Source: an uncultured Pseudomonadota bacterium
Lineage (GTDB): Bacteria; Pseudomonadota; Gammaproteobacteria; Steroidobacterales; Steroidobacteraceae
NCBI GenBank assembly: GCA_903884235.1
Contig: CAISEB010000041.1
Span: forward strand, 47,890 to 111,889
Reading direction: 5' to 3'
DNA: 64,000 bases
This document shows, piece after piece, positions 54,557 through 64,000 of this stretch. The position numbers and the translations under genes are program-made. The notes beneath the pieces were generated by a model that worked only from the letters and a program-made list of their open reading frames with translations, did no database searches and was not told the origin of the DNA. How positions within the stretch are numbered: position 1 is the first letter of the stretch; each line of letters opens with the position of its first letter.

Positions 54557-57235
54557 GTGATCAGTCATTCGAATCGAACCCAATTTGGCCAAGGCCGCAG
54601 GCTCCGCGGCATCCTCGCGACGCTCGGCGCCATGCTCCTCGGCCTCGCGCTCGCCGCGTGCGGTGGTGGCAGCTCCAGTTCGGGCGGAGGAGGCGGCACG
54701 ACCTACACGGTCTCCGGGACGATCACCGGTGCGAGCGCCGTCACCGTCACCCTGTCGGGCGCGGCCACGGGCACGACGACCACCGATGCCAACGGGGCCT
54801 ACAGCTTCGCGAGCCTCGCCAACGGCTCCTACACGCTGACCCCCTCGAAATCCGGCTATACGTTCTCGCCGGCGAGCACCTCGGTGACCGTCAACGGCGC
54901 AAGCGTGAGCAGCGGCACCGCGTTCACCGCCGCCGCCGCCGCCACCTACGCGCTCTCCGGCACCGTCGGCGGGGCCGTCGCCAGCGGCGTGACGCTGCAG
55001 CTGAGCGGTGCGGCGAGCGCCTCGACGAGCTCCGACGCCGGTGGCGCTTACTCCTTCGGCACGTTGGCGCCGGGCACCTACACGGTCACCCCCGCGTTGA
55101 GCGGCTATACCTTCAGTCCGGCGAGCCTCAGCGTGACCATCGGCGCTGCCGATTCCACGGCCAACAACTTCACGGCGACCGCCGTGGTCTCGAGCTTCAG
55201 CATTTCCGGTGCCGTCAGCGGCGCCGTCGCCGCCGGCGTGACCGTGACCGCCACGGGCGCGGCCAGCCAGAGCACGACGACTGCGGGCGATGGCAGCTAC
55301 AATTTGCCGGCGATGCCGAACGGCGCCTACACGCTGACGCCGTCGCTGGCGGGCTACACCTTCAATCCGACCAGCCACAGCGTGACGGTGGCCGGTGCGA
55401 GCGTGACGGGCGAGAACTTCAGCTCGACGGCCAACGTCGCGCCGACCTACACGCTGTCCGGGACCGTCACCGGGCCGTGGATCGAGAAGGTGCTCGTGAC
55501 GCTGTCCGGTGCCGGCAGCGGCACGACCCTGACCGACTCGCACGGTGCGTACAGCTTCGGCAACCTGCCGGCGGGGTCCTACACCGTGACGCCGGCGCTG
55601 ACCGGCTACAACTACAGCCCGGCCTCGCAGACGCTCGCGCTGAGTGCCAATACGGCGGCGAACGCGTTCGCCGCGAGCTCGGTCGTCGGTTCCTACGCCA
55701 TCAGCGGCACGATCAGCTACGCCGGTGCCGCGACCGGCACGGTGCTGGTCTCGCTGCAACAGGCGTGCTGCCTCGGCCAGTCTGGGGTTGCGGCCACGGC
55801 GGTCAACCTGGTCGGCGGCTCGGCGAGCTATACGATTCGGGGCCTGACGTCGAACACCTACGTGGTGCACGCCGAGATGGACACGCTCTCGAACGGCCAG
55901 AACAACGCCAACAATCCCTCGGCAACATCCGCAACCCTGACGGTGTCGAACGCGAACGTCACGCAGAACCTGACGCTGGCGGACGCCGGTGCGGTGACAC
56001 CAGTCACGCCGACCAACGTCGGCGTGTACGGCGAGAATGCCTCGGCGATGGTGTTCTACAAGGCACCGGTCAATGCCAGCCAGCAGGAGCTGGCGACCTC
56101 GTACACGGTGACCTGGGGCACCGACGTCGCGGCGTCGACCGGCGGTGGCTCCGAGACGTTCAACGCGCAGGGCCAGAACACGAACGTGTTCTTCGTCGAC
56201 AGCGCGCACGGCATGGCGAATGGCACGTACTACTTCAAGATGACCGCGAACGCCCGTGGCGTCAGCAGCGCGGCGAGCGCGGTCTACGGGCCCGTGACCG
56301 TCGCGGCGTCCAGCGGGGCGAGCACTGTCTCCGGAGCCGTGACGTACACGGGCACGGCGACCGGCCCGCTGCACGTGGGCGTATTCAACAACGCGACCGG
56401 CGCCATCTACTACCAGGTGATCGCGAGTCCCCACAGTCCACAGAACTACAGCGTGGCCGGCGTTCCGAACGGCACCTATCAAAACTTCGCGTGGATCGAC
56501 CAGAACAACGACGGCATGATCGACACGCCCGACATCGCCAACGTCGGCAACGGCGGCAACGGGCAGGCGATCATCGTGTCGGGCAGCACGACCGGCAACA
56601 TCACACTGGCGCCCTCCAACGTCGTCGGTCGGCTCGCGACGATCTATGCGAGCGATGGCACCAACAACAGTTACGGCGCCAACCTCAATGTGCAGAGCGG
56701 CCTCAAGCGCGTGATTGGGGCGACGCTGTACTCGGCACCCGGAACCGCGGTGCCGTTCGACCTCCCGGCCGGGAAGGGCAATTGGGTGCACCTCTCCGGG
56801 GGAAGCGCCGCGCCGTCGACGTCCGACATCTACGCCGTGCGCGTCTACTACTCGGACGGCACGAGCGAGGACGTGAACATCAGCCCGGTGGCACCGATCT
56901 TCGGGCCGTCTCAGCTACCGACCAGCCTCGTCGTCAACACCGGCGCGCCGTACACACGGACCGTGCCGCAGTTCCAGTGGGGCGCGCCCGCCTCGCCACC
57001 GGCGAGCTACGAGTACTTCATCTACGTCAATCCGGCCACGGGCGGGCAGGTGTGGAATTACCCGAACAACGGGAGCGGACTGCCGACGACCCAGCTGAAC
57101 GTGGTGTTCGACGTCGACGGGTCCGCGAGCCAGTCGGCGCTGACCACCGGGACCGGATACACCTGGTCGGTCATCGTGCGTGATCCGACGACGACCAATC
57201 AGGCGCAGTACCAGGCGCCGACGTACACGCCGTAG
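54557..57235 (+). CDS. Repeat-rich surface lipoprotein with carboxypeptidase-regulatory-like modules
   Basis: An 892-residue exported lipoprotein. The hydrophobic stretch ILATLGAMLLGLALAAC has a clean lipobox with Cys35. A Gly/Ser linker follows, then four near-identical modules of about 82 residues (YTVSGTITGASAVTVTLSGA ... AYSFASLANGSYTLTPSKSG, YTFSPASTSVTVNGA). These resemble Cna-B or carboxypeptidase-regulatory beta folds. More diverse beta-rich regions (DQNNDGMIDTPDIANVGNG, a dockerin- or calcium-like loop) lie further on. GTG 54557 has GGAG 6 nt upstream; ATG 54545 is also possible. Surface adhesion or scaffold role is inferred from architecture only. Confidence 0.75.
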   Translation: MISHSNRTQFGQGRRLRGILATLGAMLLGLALAACGGGSSSSGGGGGTTYTVSGTITGASAVTVTLSGAATGTTTTDANGAYSFASLANGSYTLTPSKSGYTFSPASTSVTVNGASVSSGTAFTAAAAATYALSGTVGGAVASGVTLQLSGAASASTSSDAGGAYSFGTLAPGTYTVTPALSGYTFSPASLSVTIGAADSTANNFTATAVVSSFSISGAVSGAVAAGVTVTATGAASQSTTTAGDGSYNLPAMPNGAYTLTPSLAGYTFNPTSHSVTVAGASVTGENFSSTANVAPTYTLSGTVTGPWIEKVLVTLSGAGSGTTLTDSHGAYSFGNLPAGSYTVTPALTGYNYSPASQTLALSANTAANAFAASSVVGSYAISGTISYAGAATGTVLVSLQQACCLGQSGVAATAVNLVGGSASYTIRGLTSNTYVVHAEMDTLSNGQNNANNPSATSATLTVSNANVTQNLTLADAGAVTPVTPTNVGVYGENASAMVFYKAPVNASQQELATSYTVTWGTDVAASTGGGSETFNAQGQNTNVFFVDSAHGMANGTYYFKMTANARGVSSAASAVYGPVTVAASSGASTVSGAVTYTGTATGPLHVGVFNNATGAIYYQVIASPHSPQNYSVAGVPNGTYQNFAWIDQNNDGMIDTPDIANVGNGGNGQAIIVSGSTTGNITLAPSNVVGRLATIYASDGTNNSYGANLNVQSGLKRVIGATLYSAPGTAVPFDLPAGKGNWVHLSGGSAAPSTSDIYAVRVYYSDGTSEDVNISPVAPIFGPSQLPTSLVVNTGAPYTRTVPQFQWGAPASPPASYEYFIYVNPATGGQVWNYPNNGSGLPTTQLNVVFDVDGSASQSALTTGTGYTWSVIVRDPTTTNQAQYQAPTYTP
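54701..55684 (+). repeat. Four tandem ~246-bp coding modules
   Basis: Modules start near 54701, 54941, 55190 and 55439, and a divergent fifth begins near 55685. Each encodes Y-x-x-S-G-x-x-x-G ... V-T-V/L-x-L/A-S/T-G-A ... G-x-Y-S-F/N ... L-x-x-G-x-Y-T-L/V-T-P ... G-Y-x-F/Y-x-P-x-S/T. Confidence 0.75.
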
Positions 57236-57487
57236 GCCGGCCGCCGCGGGGCGGGCGACGGCCCGTCCCGCGGCGCTCGATCCGGCGAGCCTGTGCCCGG
57301 GTCTGTGCCGTCCCGCTGGTCCCGGCTCGGGCCCGGATCGGTAGCGGTACTCCGCGAACTGGGAGCTGCCGGGTCCTCACGTCCAGCCGCGCACCCGGGT
57401 CGGTTCGACCTGCACACCTCCGGTCGACGTCCTGGATTGGGAGGGAAGGGGCGATGCGTCTGGTTCGCGATCTCTGCGCCCGCCGCT

Positions 57488-57883
57488 TCAGCTGATCCGG
57501 CGGATGCCTGGAACGGCGTCGAAACCCTGATCGAAACTGAGGATCGTCTCGATCCCGTGCTGTTCCATGACGGCGACGTGCAGTGCATCGCGCGATGACA
57601 GGTGGGCCGATCCGAGCAGTAGCGCCTTGGCTCGCTGCAGCGTGTCGAGATCCACGGCGTAGACGTCGTCGACGACGCCCAGCAGAGCCGAGAATGCGGG
57701 CTGGATCGCGTCGCGCCGACCGATCGCGTGGTAGCGGTGCAGGATCTCCTGGAAGACCTCGGCGTCGGTGACGAGCCGCGTCCGTTCGCTGAGCAGACGT
57801 TCGATCGCCAGCTGCGCATAGCCCTTGTGTCGGTGCGGGGCACCGACCAGGTACATCGGCACGTTCGAGTCGATGAAGATCAC
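57488..57883 (-). CDS. VapC-like PIN domain toxin
   Basis: A 131-residue PIN-domain ribonuclease. MIFIDSNVPMYLVGAPHRHK gives the first Asp, TDAEVFQEILHRYHAIGRRD the Glu, and LSSRDALHVAVMEQHGIETI with SFDQGFDAVPGIRRI the last Asp pair. Usual length for the family. GTG start is fused to the antitoxin stop (GTGA, 57880-57883). The preceding 57236-57487 stretch, past the lipoprotein stop, contains no gene I can support. Confidence 0.9.
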   Translation of the reverse strand: MIFIDSNVPMYLVGAPHRHKGYAQLAIERLLSERTRLVTDAEVFQEILHRYHAIGRRDAIQPAFSALLGVVDDVYAVDLDTLQRAKALLLGSAHLSSRDALHVAVMEQHGIETILSFDQGFDAVPGIRRIS

Positions 57884-58137
57884 GGACCGTCGACGGTGCG
57901 ATAGCCAAGCGCGATGTCGGCGTTCATCTCGTCGATGTCGGAGGTGGGGAACGCATGGCGCGCGGCGTCACGGACGACCTCGAACTTGCGGGCGGCATCG
58001 CCGAGCGGCTCGCGCCGGCGCGCCGCACCGAGCGCCTCGCGGACCCACGCGGCCACCGTGATGTTGCGCGCGAGCGCGGCACGCTGGACATCGCGGTATT
58101 CGCCGTCTTGGAGGATGACCTGGAGTCGTTTTGCCAT
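57880..58137 (-). CDS. VapB-like ribbon-helix-helix antitoxin
   Basis: An 85-residue antitoxin. MAKRLQVILQDGEYRDVQRA, ALARNITVAAWVREALGAAR is a ribbon-helix-helix DNA-binding segment. The C-terminal part (FEVVRDAARHAFPTSDIDEM, NADIALGYRT) is the partner-binding tail. Translation begins at ATG 58137 just downstream of a strong palindrome. It is coupled to the PIN toxin. Confidence 0.88.
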   Translation of the reverse strand: MAKRLQVILQDGEYRDVQRAALARNITVAAWVREALGAARRREPLGDAARKFEVVRDAARHAFPTSDIDEMNADIALGYRTVDGP

Positions 58138-58149
58138 GGCGTGAGCCTA

Positions 58150-58173
58150 TTTGACTCATGGGCATGAGTCAAA
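58150..58173 (-). promoter_or_regulatory. Palindromic operator of the VapBC module
   Basis: TTTGACTCATG (58150-58160) and CATGAGTCAAA (58163-58173) are perfect 11-bp arms with GG between them, 13 nt before the antitoxin start. A typical antitoxin autorepression site. Confidence 0.65.
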
Positions 58174-58306
58174 GCCGTGCTATGGGCTGGAGCCCGTCAT
58201 GGATGCAGGGCGAGCCGGCGTTCAGCGATGCGAGTAGGTTGGACACGCGAGCGTGCCGGGTCACGTGAAACGACGTGACCAGGTTGTGCTAACTCATTGA
58301 TTGAGT

Positions 58307-58382
58307 TGGCTCCCCGGGTAGGACTCGAACCTACGACCCAACGATTAACAGTCGTTTGCTCTACCGACTGAGCTACCGGGGA
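58307..58382 (-). tRNA. tRNA-Asn (anticodon GTT)
   Basis: On the minus strand the 76-nt cloverleaf folds fully: acceptor TCCCCGG/CCGGGGA, D-arm GCTC...GAGC, anticodon stem AACGA/TCGTT with loop CTGTTAA (GTT), T-arm GTAGG/CCTAC with TTCGAGT, then G and an encoded CCA (58307-58309). Just downstream (58291-58307) an AACTCA/TGAGTT hairpin partly overlaps the 3' end. Confidence 0.95.
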
Positions 58383-58528
58383 ACGGCCTGCTTTGCAGAT
58401 GCCCCCTTGAGGGGCCGCGCATTCTCGCGGGCCGTCGAGGTCAAGTCAAGGGACTGGGGCACGGCACTACCATGCCGTGCCGACCGTGCCTGATCTGGTC
58501 GTCAGTCCTCGATGTCATGACGTCTGTA

Positions 58529-58556
58529 TTGACAGTTTTGGGGCCGTCGCTATGCT
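58529..58556 (+). promoter_or_regulatory. Promoter of the RHH/nucleotidyltransferase pair
   Basis: TTGACA (58529-58534), 16-nt spacer, TATGCT (58551-58556). The ATG at 58563 is only 6 nt past the -10, so the transcript is probably leaderless. A GTCATGAC palindrome (58514-58521) and CTGT...ACAG (58524-58535) overlap the -35 region and may bind the RHH protein. Confidence 0.6.
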
Positions 58557-58562
58557 GGCCTG

Positions 58563-59060
58563 ATGGCATCCCCAGCAAAGTCCGGACAGCTGCAGATTCG
58601 CGTCTCCGCGCAGCAAAAGGCGGCGATTCGGGATGCCGCGCGCCGCGCCGGCATGGACATGTCGACGTATGTGCTGGGTCGCGTGCTGCCGGCGGCGGCG
58701 CGCCGCTTCCACGAGGCGGTGCTGGCGTGCGCCGTGCCGGGCAACGAGCGCTTCGCACTGGCGGAACTCAACTCGCTGCTGGCGGCGCTCCCGGCGGCAG
58801 CCCTTCGCGAGGCGACGGCCGAGCTGCCGGCGCGCTGGCCGTCCCAGTTCATCGCCGCATACGTGGCCGCAATGGTCGAACGGGTGTCGGAGGCTCGCCA
58901 CGTCGCGCCGGCCCCCTGGACCGCCACGGTGGGCGCGCTCATCGAGCCCTACTTTGCCTCCGAACTGCCGAGCCTTCGGCTCTACTTGCTGATGAACTCA
59001 CCCGCGCCGTTCCGGCGCCGCAACCTGTTCATCGATTCGAGCGTCGGCCAGCGGGTTTGA
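58563..59060 (+). CDS. Ribbon-helix-helix-type protein, putative antitoxin
   Basis: A 165-residue protein. QIRVSAQQKAAIRDAARRAG followed by MDMSTYVLGRVLPAAARRF is a DUF1778-like ribbon-helix-helix N-terminus (about 9-45). A longer C-terminal half (NERFALAELNSLLAALPAAA, WPSQFIAAYVAAMVERVSEA, LIEPYFASELPSLRLYLLMN) is not one I recognise. The end PAPFRRRNLFIDSSVGQRV is conserved-looking. It is 4 nt upstream of the nucleotidyltransferase gene and has its own promoter. My inference is a DNA-binding antitoxin; not proven. Confidence 0.65.
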   Translation: MASPAKSGQLQIRVSAQQKAAIRDAARRAGMDMSTYVLGRVLPAAARRFHEAVLACAVPGNERFALAELNSLLAALPAAALREATAELPARWPSQFIAAYVAAMVERVSEARHVAPAPWTATVGALIEPYFASELPSLRLYLLMNSPAPFRRRNLFIDSSVGQRV

Positions 59061-59064
59061 CGCG

Positions 59065-59592
59065 ATGCAACCGCTCGCTGCCCGTGACCTGCTGCGCCTC
59101 TTTGACCTGCTGAACGCCGAACTCGCGCGCGACGGGACGGTCGGCGAACTCTTCCTGGTCGGTGGCGCCGTCATGTGCCTCGCCTATGCGGCGCGGCCGT
59201 CGACGCAGGATGTCGACGCGGCATTTCGGCCGACTGCGAAGGTCCGCGCCGCCGCCAATCGCGTGGCCGCCCAGGCGGGAATCCCCGCGGACTGGCTCAA
59301 CGACGGGGTGAAGGGCTTCTTCAGCGATCGCGGTGACTTTGCGCCGTTCCTCGAGCTCGAACACCTGCGCGTCATGGTTGCCCAGCCGGAGTACCTGCTC
59401 GCGATGAAATGCCTCGCGATGCGCATCGGCGCCGAATTCCACGACGAGGATGACGTCCGCTACCTGCTTCGGCACCTTGACGTGCGCAGCGCGGTCCGCG
59501 CGATCGAACTGATCACGCGCTACTACCCGGTGGAGCGCTTTCCGCAGAAGACGCTCTACGTGCTCGCGGACCTGCTGCCGATGGGCGCGTAG
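59065..59592 (+). CDS. Nucleotidyltransferase-fold protein (DUF6036-like), putative toxin
   Basis: A 175-residue protein. GELFLVGGAVMCLAYAARPS followed by TQDVDAAF contains the G-G-x(10-12)-x-D-x-D motif of a nucleotidyltransferase fold (Asp pair in QDVDAAF). LEHLRVMVAQPEYLLAMKCL and DEDDVRYLLRHLDVRS add a third acidic residue and helices seen in DUF6036 and AbiEii-like enzymes. Paired with the upstream RHH protein (4-nt gap), it could be a toxin that modifies RNA or protein. Partner logic is inference. Confidence 0.65.
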   Translation: MQPLAARDLLRLFDLLNAELARDGTVGELFLVGGAVMCLAYAARPSTQDVDAAFRPTAKVRAAANRVAAQAGIPADWLNDGVKGFFSDRGDFAPFLELEHLRVMVAQPEYLLAMKCLAMRIGAEFHDEDDVRYLLRHLDVRSAVRAIELITRYYPVERFPQKTLYVLADLLPMGA

Positions 59593-59596
59593 GGCA

Positions 59597-60778
59597 TCAC
59601 CCCAGCAGGGCCCGCATCCGCTCGAGCGCCTTCTCCAGCGTCTGCATCGAGCAGGCGAACGACAGGCGCATGTGCGCCGGCGCCCCGAACCCGGAGCCCG
59701 GCACGACGGCCACCAGGGCGTCCGTGATCAGGCGTTCGGCGAACGCGTTGTCATCGGCGCAGCCGAGGTTCTTCATCGCCTGCGCGACGTTCGCGAACGC
59801 GTAGAACGTCCCGAAGCCGGGCAGGCACGTCACGCCCCGGATCTGGTTGAGGCCGGCGACGACGTAGTCGTGGCGGGCCTTGAACGCCTTGTTCATCTCG
59901 GCGACGCAGCCCTGGTCGCCGTTCAGTGCCGCGACCGCCGCCTTCTGGCTGATCGAGGTCGGGTTGGAGGTCGACTGGCCCTGGATCGTCCCCATGGCCT
60001 TGATGACCTCGGCGGGCCCGCCGCAGTAGCCGATGCGCCAGCCGGTCATCGCGTAGCTCTTCGAGACGCCATTGATCGTCACGGTGCGGTCGTAGAGCGC
60101 GGGGCAGGCCGTCACGAGGCTGCAGAACGGCTCCGGTCCCCACCAGATGTGTTCGTACATGTCGTCGGTGCCGATGACCACCTGCGGGTGGCGCAGCAGC
60201 ACCGCGCCGAGCGCGGCGAGCTCGGCGCGCGTATAGGCCGCCCCGGTCGGATTCGACGGGCTGTTGAGGATGAACAGGCGCGTCTTCGGCGTGATCGCGG
60301 CCTCGAGCTGGGCCGGGGTGATCTTGTAGCCCTGCTCGGGTCCCGCCTCGATGATGACCGGCACGCCGTCCGACAGCAGCACCATGTCCGGGTACGAGAC
60401 CCAGTAGGGCGCCGGGATCACGACCTCGTCGCCCGGGTCGAGCAGGGCCTGGACGAGGTTGAAGATCGTGTGCTTGGCCCCGGCCGAGACGAGGATCTGG
60501 CCGCGGTCGTAGGTCAGGCCATTGTCGCGCTTGAACTTGGCGATAATGGCGTCCTTCAGCTCCGGGATGCCATCGACGTTCGTGTAGCGGGTGAAGCCGC
60601 CCTGGATCGCGGCGACGCCGGCGTCGGCGATGTGCTTCGGGGTGTCGAAATCCGGCTCGCCGGCCCCAAGTCCGATGATGTCCTTGCCCTCGGCCTTGAG
60701 CTTGGCGGCACGGGCGGTCACGGCGAGGGTGGGGGACGGCTTGATGCGCTGGACGCGCTTCGACAGCGGAATGGTCAC
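59597..60778 (-). CDS. Aspartate-type pyridoxal phosphate aminotransferase
   Basis: A 393-residue class I aminotransferase. Start [121 protein letters not shown] and the Lys in [20 protein letters not shown]. The RLSFACS Arg near the C-terminus binds the alpha-carboxylate. This set fits AspC of the Thermus-type (I-gamma) branch. GTG 60778 is chosen because the family start [10 protein letters not shown] begins there. Divergent from uvrB. Confidence 0.9.
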   Translation of the reverse strand: MTIPLSKRVQRIKPSPTLAVTARAAKLKAEGKDIIGLGAGEPDFDTPKHIADAGVAAIQGGFTRYTNVDGIPELKDAIIAKFKRDNGLTYDRGQILVSAGAKHTIFNLVQALLDPGDEVVIPAPYWVSYPDMVLLSDGVPVIIEAGPEQGYKITPAQLEAAITPKTRLFILNSPSNPTGAAYTRAELAALGAVLLRHPQVVIGTDDMYEHIWWGPEPFCSLVTACPALYDRTVTINGVSKSYAMTGWRIGYCGGPAEVIKAMGTIQGQSTSNPTSISQKAAVAALNGDQGCVAEMNKAFKARHDYVVAGLNQIRGVTCLPGFGTFYAFANVAQAMKNLGCADDNAFAERLITDALVAVVPGSGFGAPAHMRLSFACSMQTLEKALERMRALLG

Positions 60779-60843
60779 GGGAGTCTCGTTGCAGTGCAAA
60801 ATATGATCAATTCTCCAAGAAAACGCTCGCCGGATCAATTCTG

Positions 60844-62880
<2,037 letters not shown>

Positions 62881-64000
62881 TCAGGGCGCGCGGGCGCTCG
62901 CGCGCAGCACGCGCCCGCCGATCGTCCCCGCGAGCGTCGCCATCGCCTCCGGGCCGCCATCCGGCCAGCGCATCGCGAGCGTGCCACGCGTGCCGTCGGC
63001 CGCCACGAGCGACAGGCTCGCCTCGCCGCCGGTGCCGGTGCCATCCGGCAGCACCCGACCCGAGACCGCGACGTCCTCGCACCAGCGCAGGTCGGTGAGC
63101 TGGATCCGCGTCCGGCCCCGCAGGACATGGGGGAGGACCGTGCCGCCGCGCAGCGGGCGCGGGTCGTCGGGCCGCGACAGCACGTCCGCGACCGTCGCGA
63201 CCGCGGCGGCGGCAACCGCGCGATCGCGCGCGTCGCTGCCGTCCCCGGGCAACGGCGCCACCGGGTCGAGTTCGGACGCGTGGCGCGCGAACGTCGTGAC
63301 GAGGCGCACGGCCGGCGCCGCGCACGGCGCCGGGCTCGCCGCGAGCGTCGCGATGAAACCGCGCACGAGTTCGGCGGCGCAGTCGCTGCGGCCGTGGGGG
63401 AGCGCGTTCACGTGCAGCCCGTTCGCGATCACCATGTGCGTCGCGCGCGGCCATGCCGCGGCCGCCGCGGCACCTTCGGCGGCGCTCGTGATGTTGTCGA
63501 GGTCTCCCGAGACGACCAGCACCGGGATCGGCGCGTACGCGCGCTCCGTCGCGAGCCGGTACGCCGGCGGGTGGCGCGGGTCGGGCACGGGCCAGCCGAG
63601 GCACTGGTCGAGGTAGCGGTAGTCCGGCGGCAGGCCGAGGTATTCCGCGTAGGTGAACGGCGCATAGGCATCGGGATGCTCGCGCTCGCGCGCGGCGAGC
63701 GCGTCGTCGAATGCACGGCGCCGCGCGGCGGGTGGCAACGAGGGATTCACGACCGACGGCGTGTCGCTGCAGCTGACGACGGCGGCCAGGGTCGCACTGA
63801 ACGAGGTGTCGCCCGGTTCCACGCCGGGTCGCGTGGCCGACGCGGCCTCCGCGACGAGGCGCGCGAGCGGTCGCTCGTCGCCGGCGAGGTAGGCGCGCGC
63901 CGCGGCGTCGGCCTCGCGCAGGGTCGCGAGCGCCGGCGCGCTCGCGTACAGCAGCGTCGCGTAGCCGGCGGGCGAGAGACCGGCGCGCGCTGCGGCGCGC
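62881..64000 (-). CDS. Alpha/beta hydrolase with TAP-like C-terminal domain (partial)
   Basis: The 3' part of a secreted-type alpha/beta hydrolase; the 5' end lies beyond 64000. The frame is open from the window edge (ARAGLSPAGYATLLYASA ...). A Cys-containing segment (AVVSCSDTPSV), the LPPDYRYLDQCLGWPVPDPR block and the IPVLVVSGDLDNITSAAEGA Asp strand with the MVIANGLHVNAL His strand (catalytic Asp and His) match the TAP-like C-terminal domain. A beta-rich end (TDLRWCEDVAVSGRVLPDG) follows. The nucleophile is probably upstream of the window. It adjoins uvrB tail-to-tail with no gap. Confidence 0.75.
   Translation of the reverse strand, partial: RAAARAGLSPAGYATLLYASAPALATLREADAAARAYLAGDERPLARLVAEAASATRPGVEPGDTSFSATLAAVVSCSDTPSVVNPSLPPAARRRAFDDALAAREREHPDAYAPFTYAEYLGLPPDYRYLDQCLGWPVPDPRHPPAYRLATERAYAPIPVLVVSGDLDNITSAAEGAAAAAAWPRATHMVIANGLHVNALPHGRSDCAAELVRGFIATLAASPAPCAAPAVRLVTTFARHASELDPVAPLPGDGSDARDRAVAAAAVATVADVLSRPDDPRPLRGGTVLPHVLRGRTRIQLTDLRWCEDVAVSGRVLPDGTGTGGEASLSLVAADGTRGTLAMRWPDGGPEAMATLAGTIGGRVLRASARAP

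Noticed and set aside
58291..58382. tRNA-Asn as an attachment site for an integrated element
   Set aside because: No integrase gene and no second copy of the tRNA 3' end was noticed in the window; the nearby hairpin alone is not enough.

Overview
The window is GC-rich chromosomal DNA, most likely from a gammaproteobacterium near the Xanthomonadales/Steroidobacterales. This placement is inferred from gene order: yciB-yciI-bolA, trpS-scpA-scpB, gyrA-serC-pheA-aroA-cmk-rpsA-ihfB-lapA-lapB, and ubiG-gph-yciK. There is no rRNA gene to confirm it. Genes are tightly packed, and many neighbours share ATGA, GTGA or TTGA stop/start overlaps.

Layout. 0-1.8 kb: an IS1182-like insertion sequence with 20-bp perfect matching ends that include a CTAG repeat, sitting in a decayed gene. 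1.9-23.9 kb: a conserved core. On the minus strand are a parvulin lipoprotein, BolA, a YciI-like protein and YciB. On the plus strand are a YciO-like protein, an inactive-looking site-2-protease homologue, TrpS, ScpA, ScpB and an RluB-like protein. A minus-strand block carries ubiG, gph, a phytoene-synthase-like gene and a YciK-like SDR. Then come gyrA, serC, pheA, aroA, cmk, rpsA, ihfB, lapA, lapB and galU.

24-59.6 kb is accessory. It holds five recognisable toxin-antitoxin modules (CcdAB, Phd/VapC, RHH/VapC, BrnTA, VapBC) plus a sixth candidate pair (RHH protein and nucleotidyltransferase). Between them lie large multidomain proteins: TIR-TM-TPR; DUF3857-transglutaminase-site-2 protease; winged helix-Ser/Thr kinase-TPR; a triplicated 6-pyruvoyl-tetrahydropterin-synthase-like protein; a TPR-O-GlcNAc-transferase-like protein; and an orphan TraD-like ATPase. 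A TetR-controlled uptake locus (TPR-sulfotransferase, NCS1 permease, metallo-beta-lactamase-fold hydrolase, TonB-dependent receptor) occupies 43.9-51.3 kb. A TnpB fragment and a tRNA-Asn also lie here. 59.6-64 kb returns to core-type genes (aspartate-type aminotransferase, uvrB) and ends inside an alpha/beta hydrolase.

Three genes look broken or switchable by short-repeat slippage or frameshift: gph (a (CG)5 tract), the NCS1 permease (an 11-bp tandem duplication), and the TPR-sulfotransferase (N-terminal frame change). The RluB-like protein and the site-2-protease homologue have lost catalytic residues while keeping the rest of the fold. The most novel-looking items are the transglutaminase-intramembrane protease fusion, the triple PTPS protein and the candidate RHH/nucleotidyltransferase pair. 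All assignments come from reading the sequence; no database search was run.
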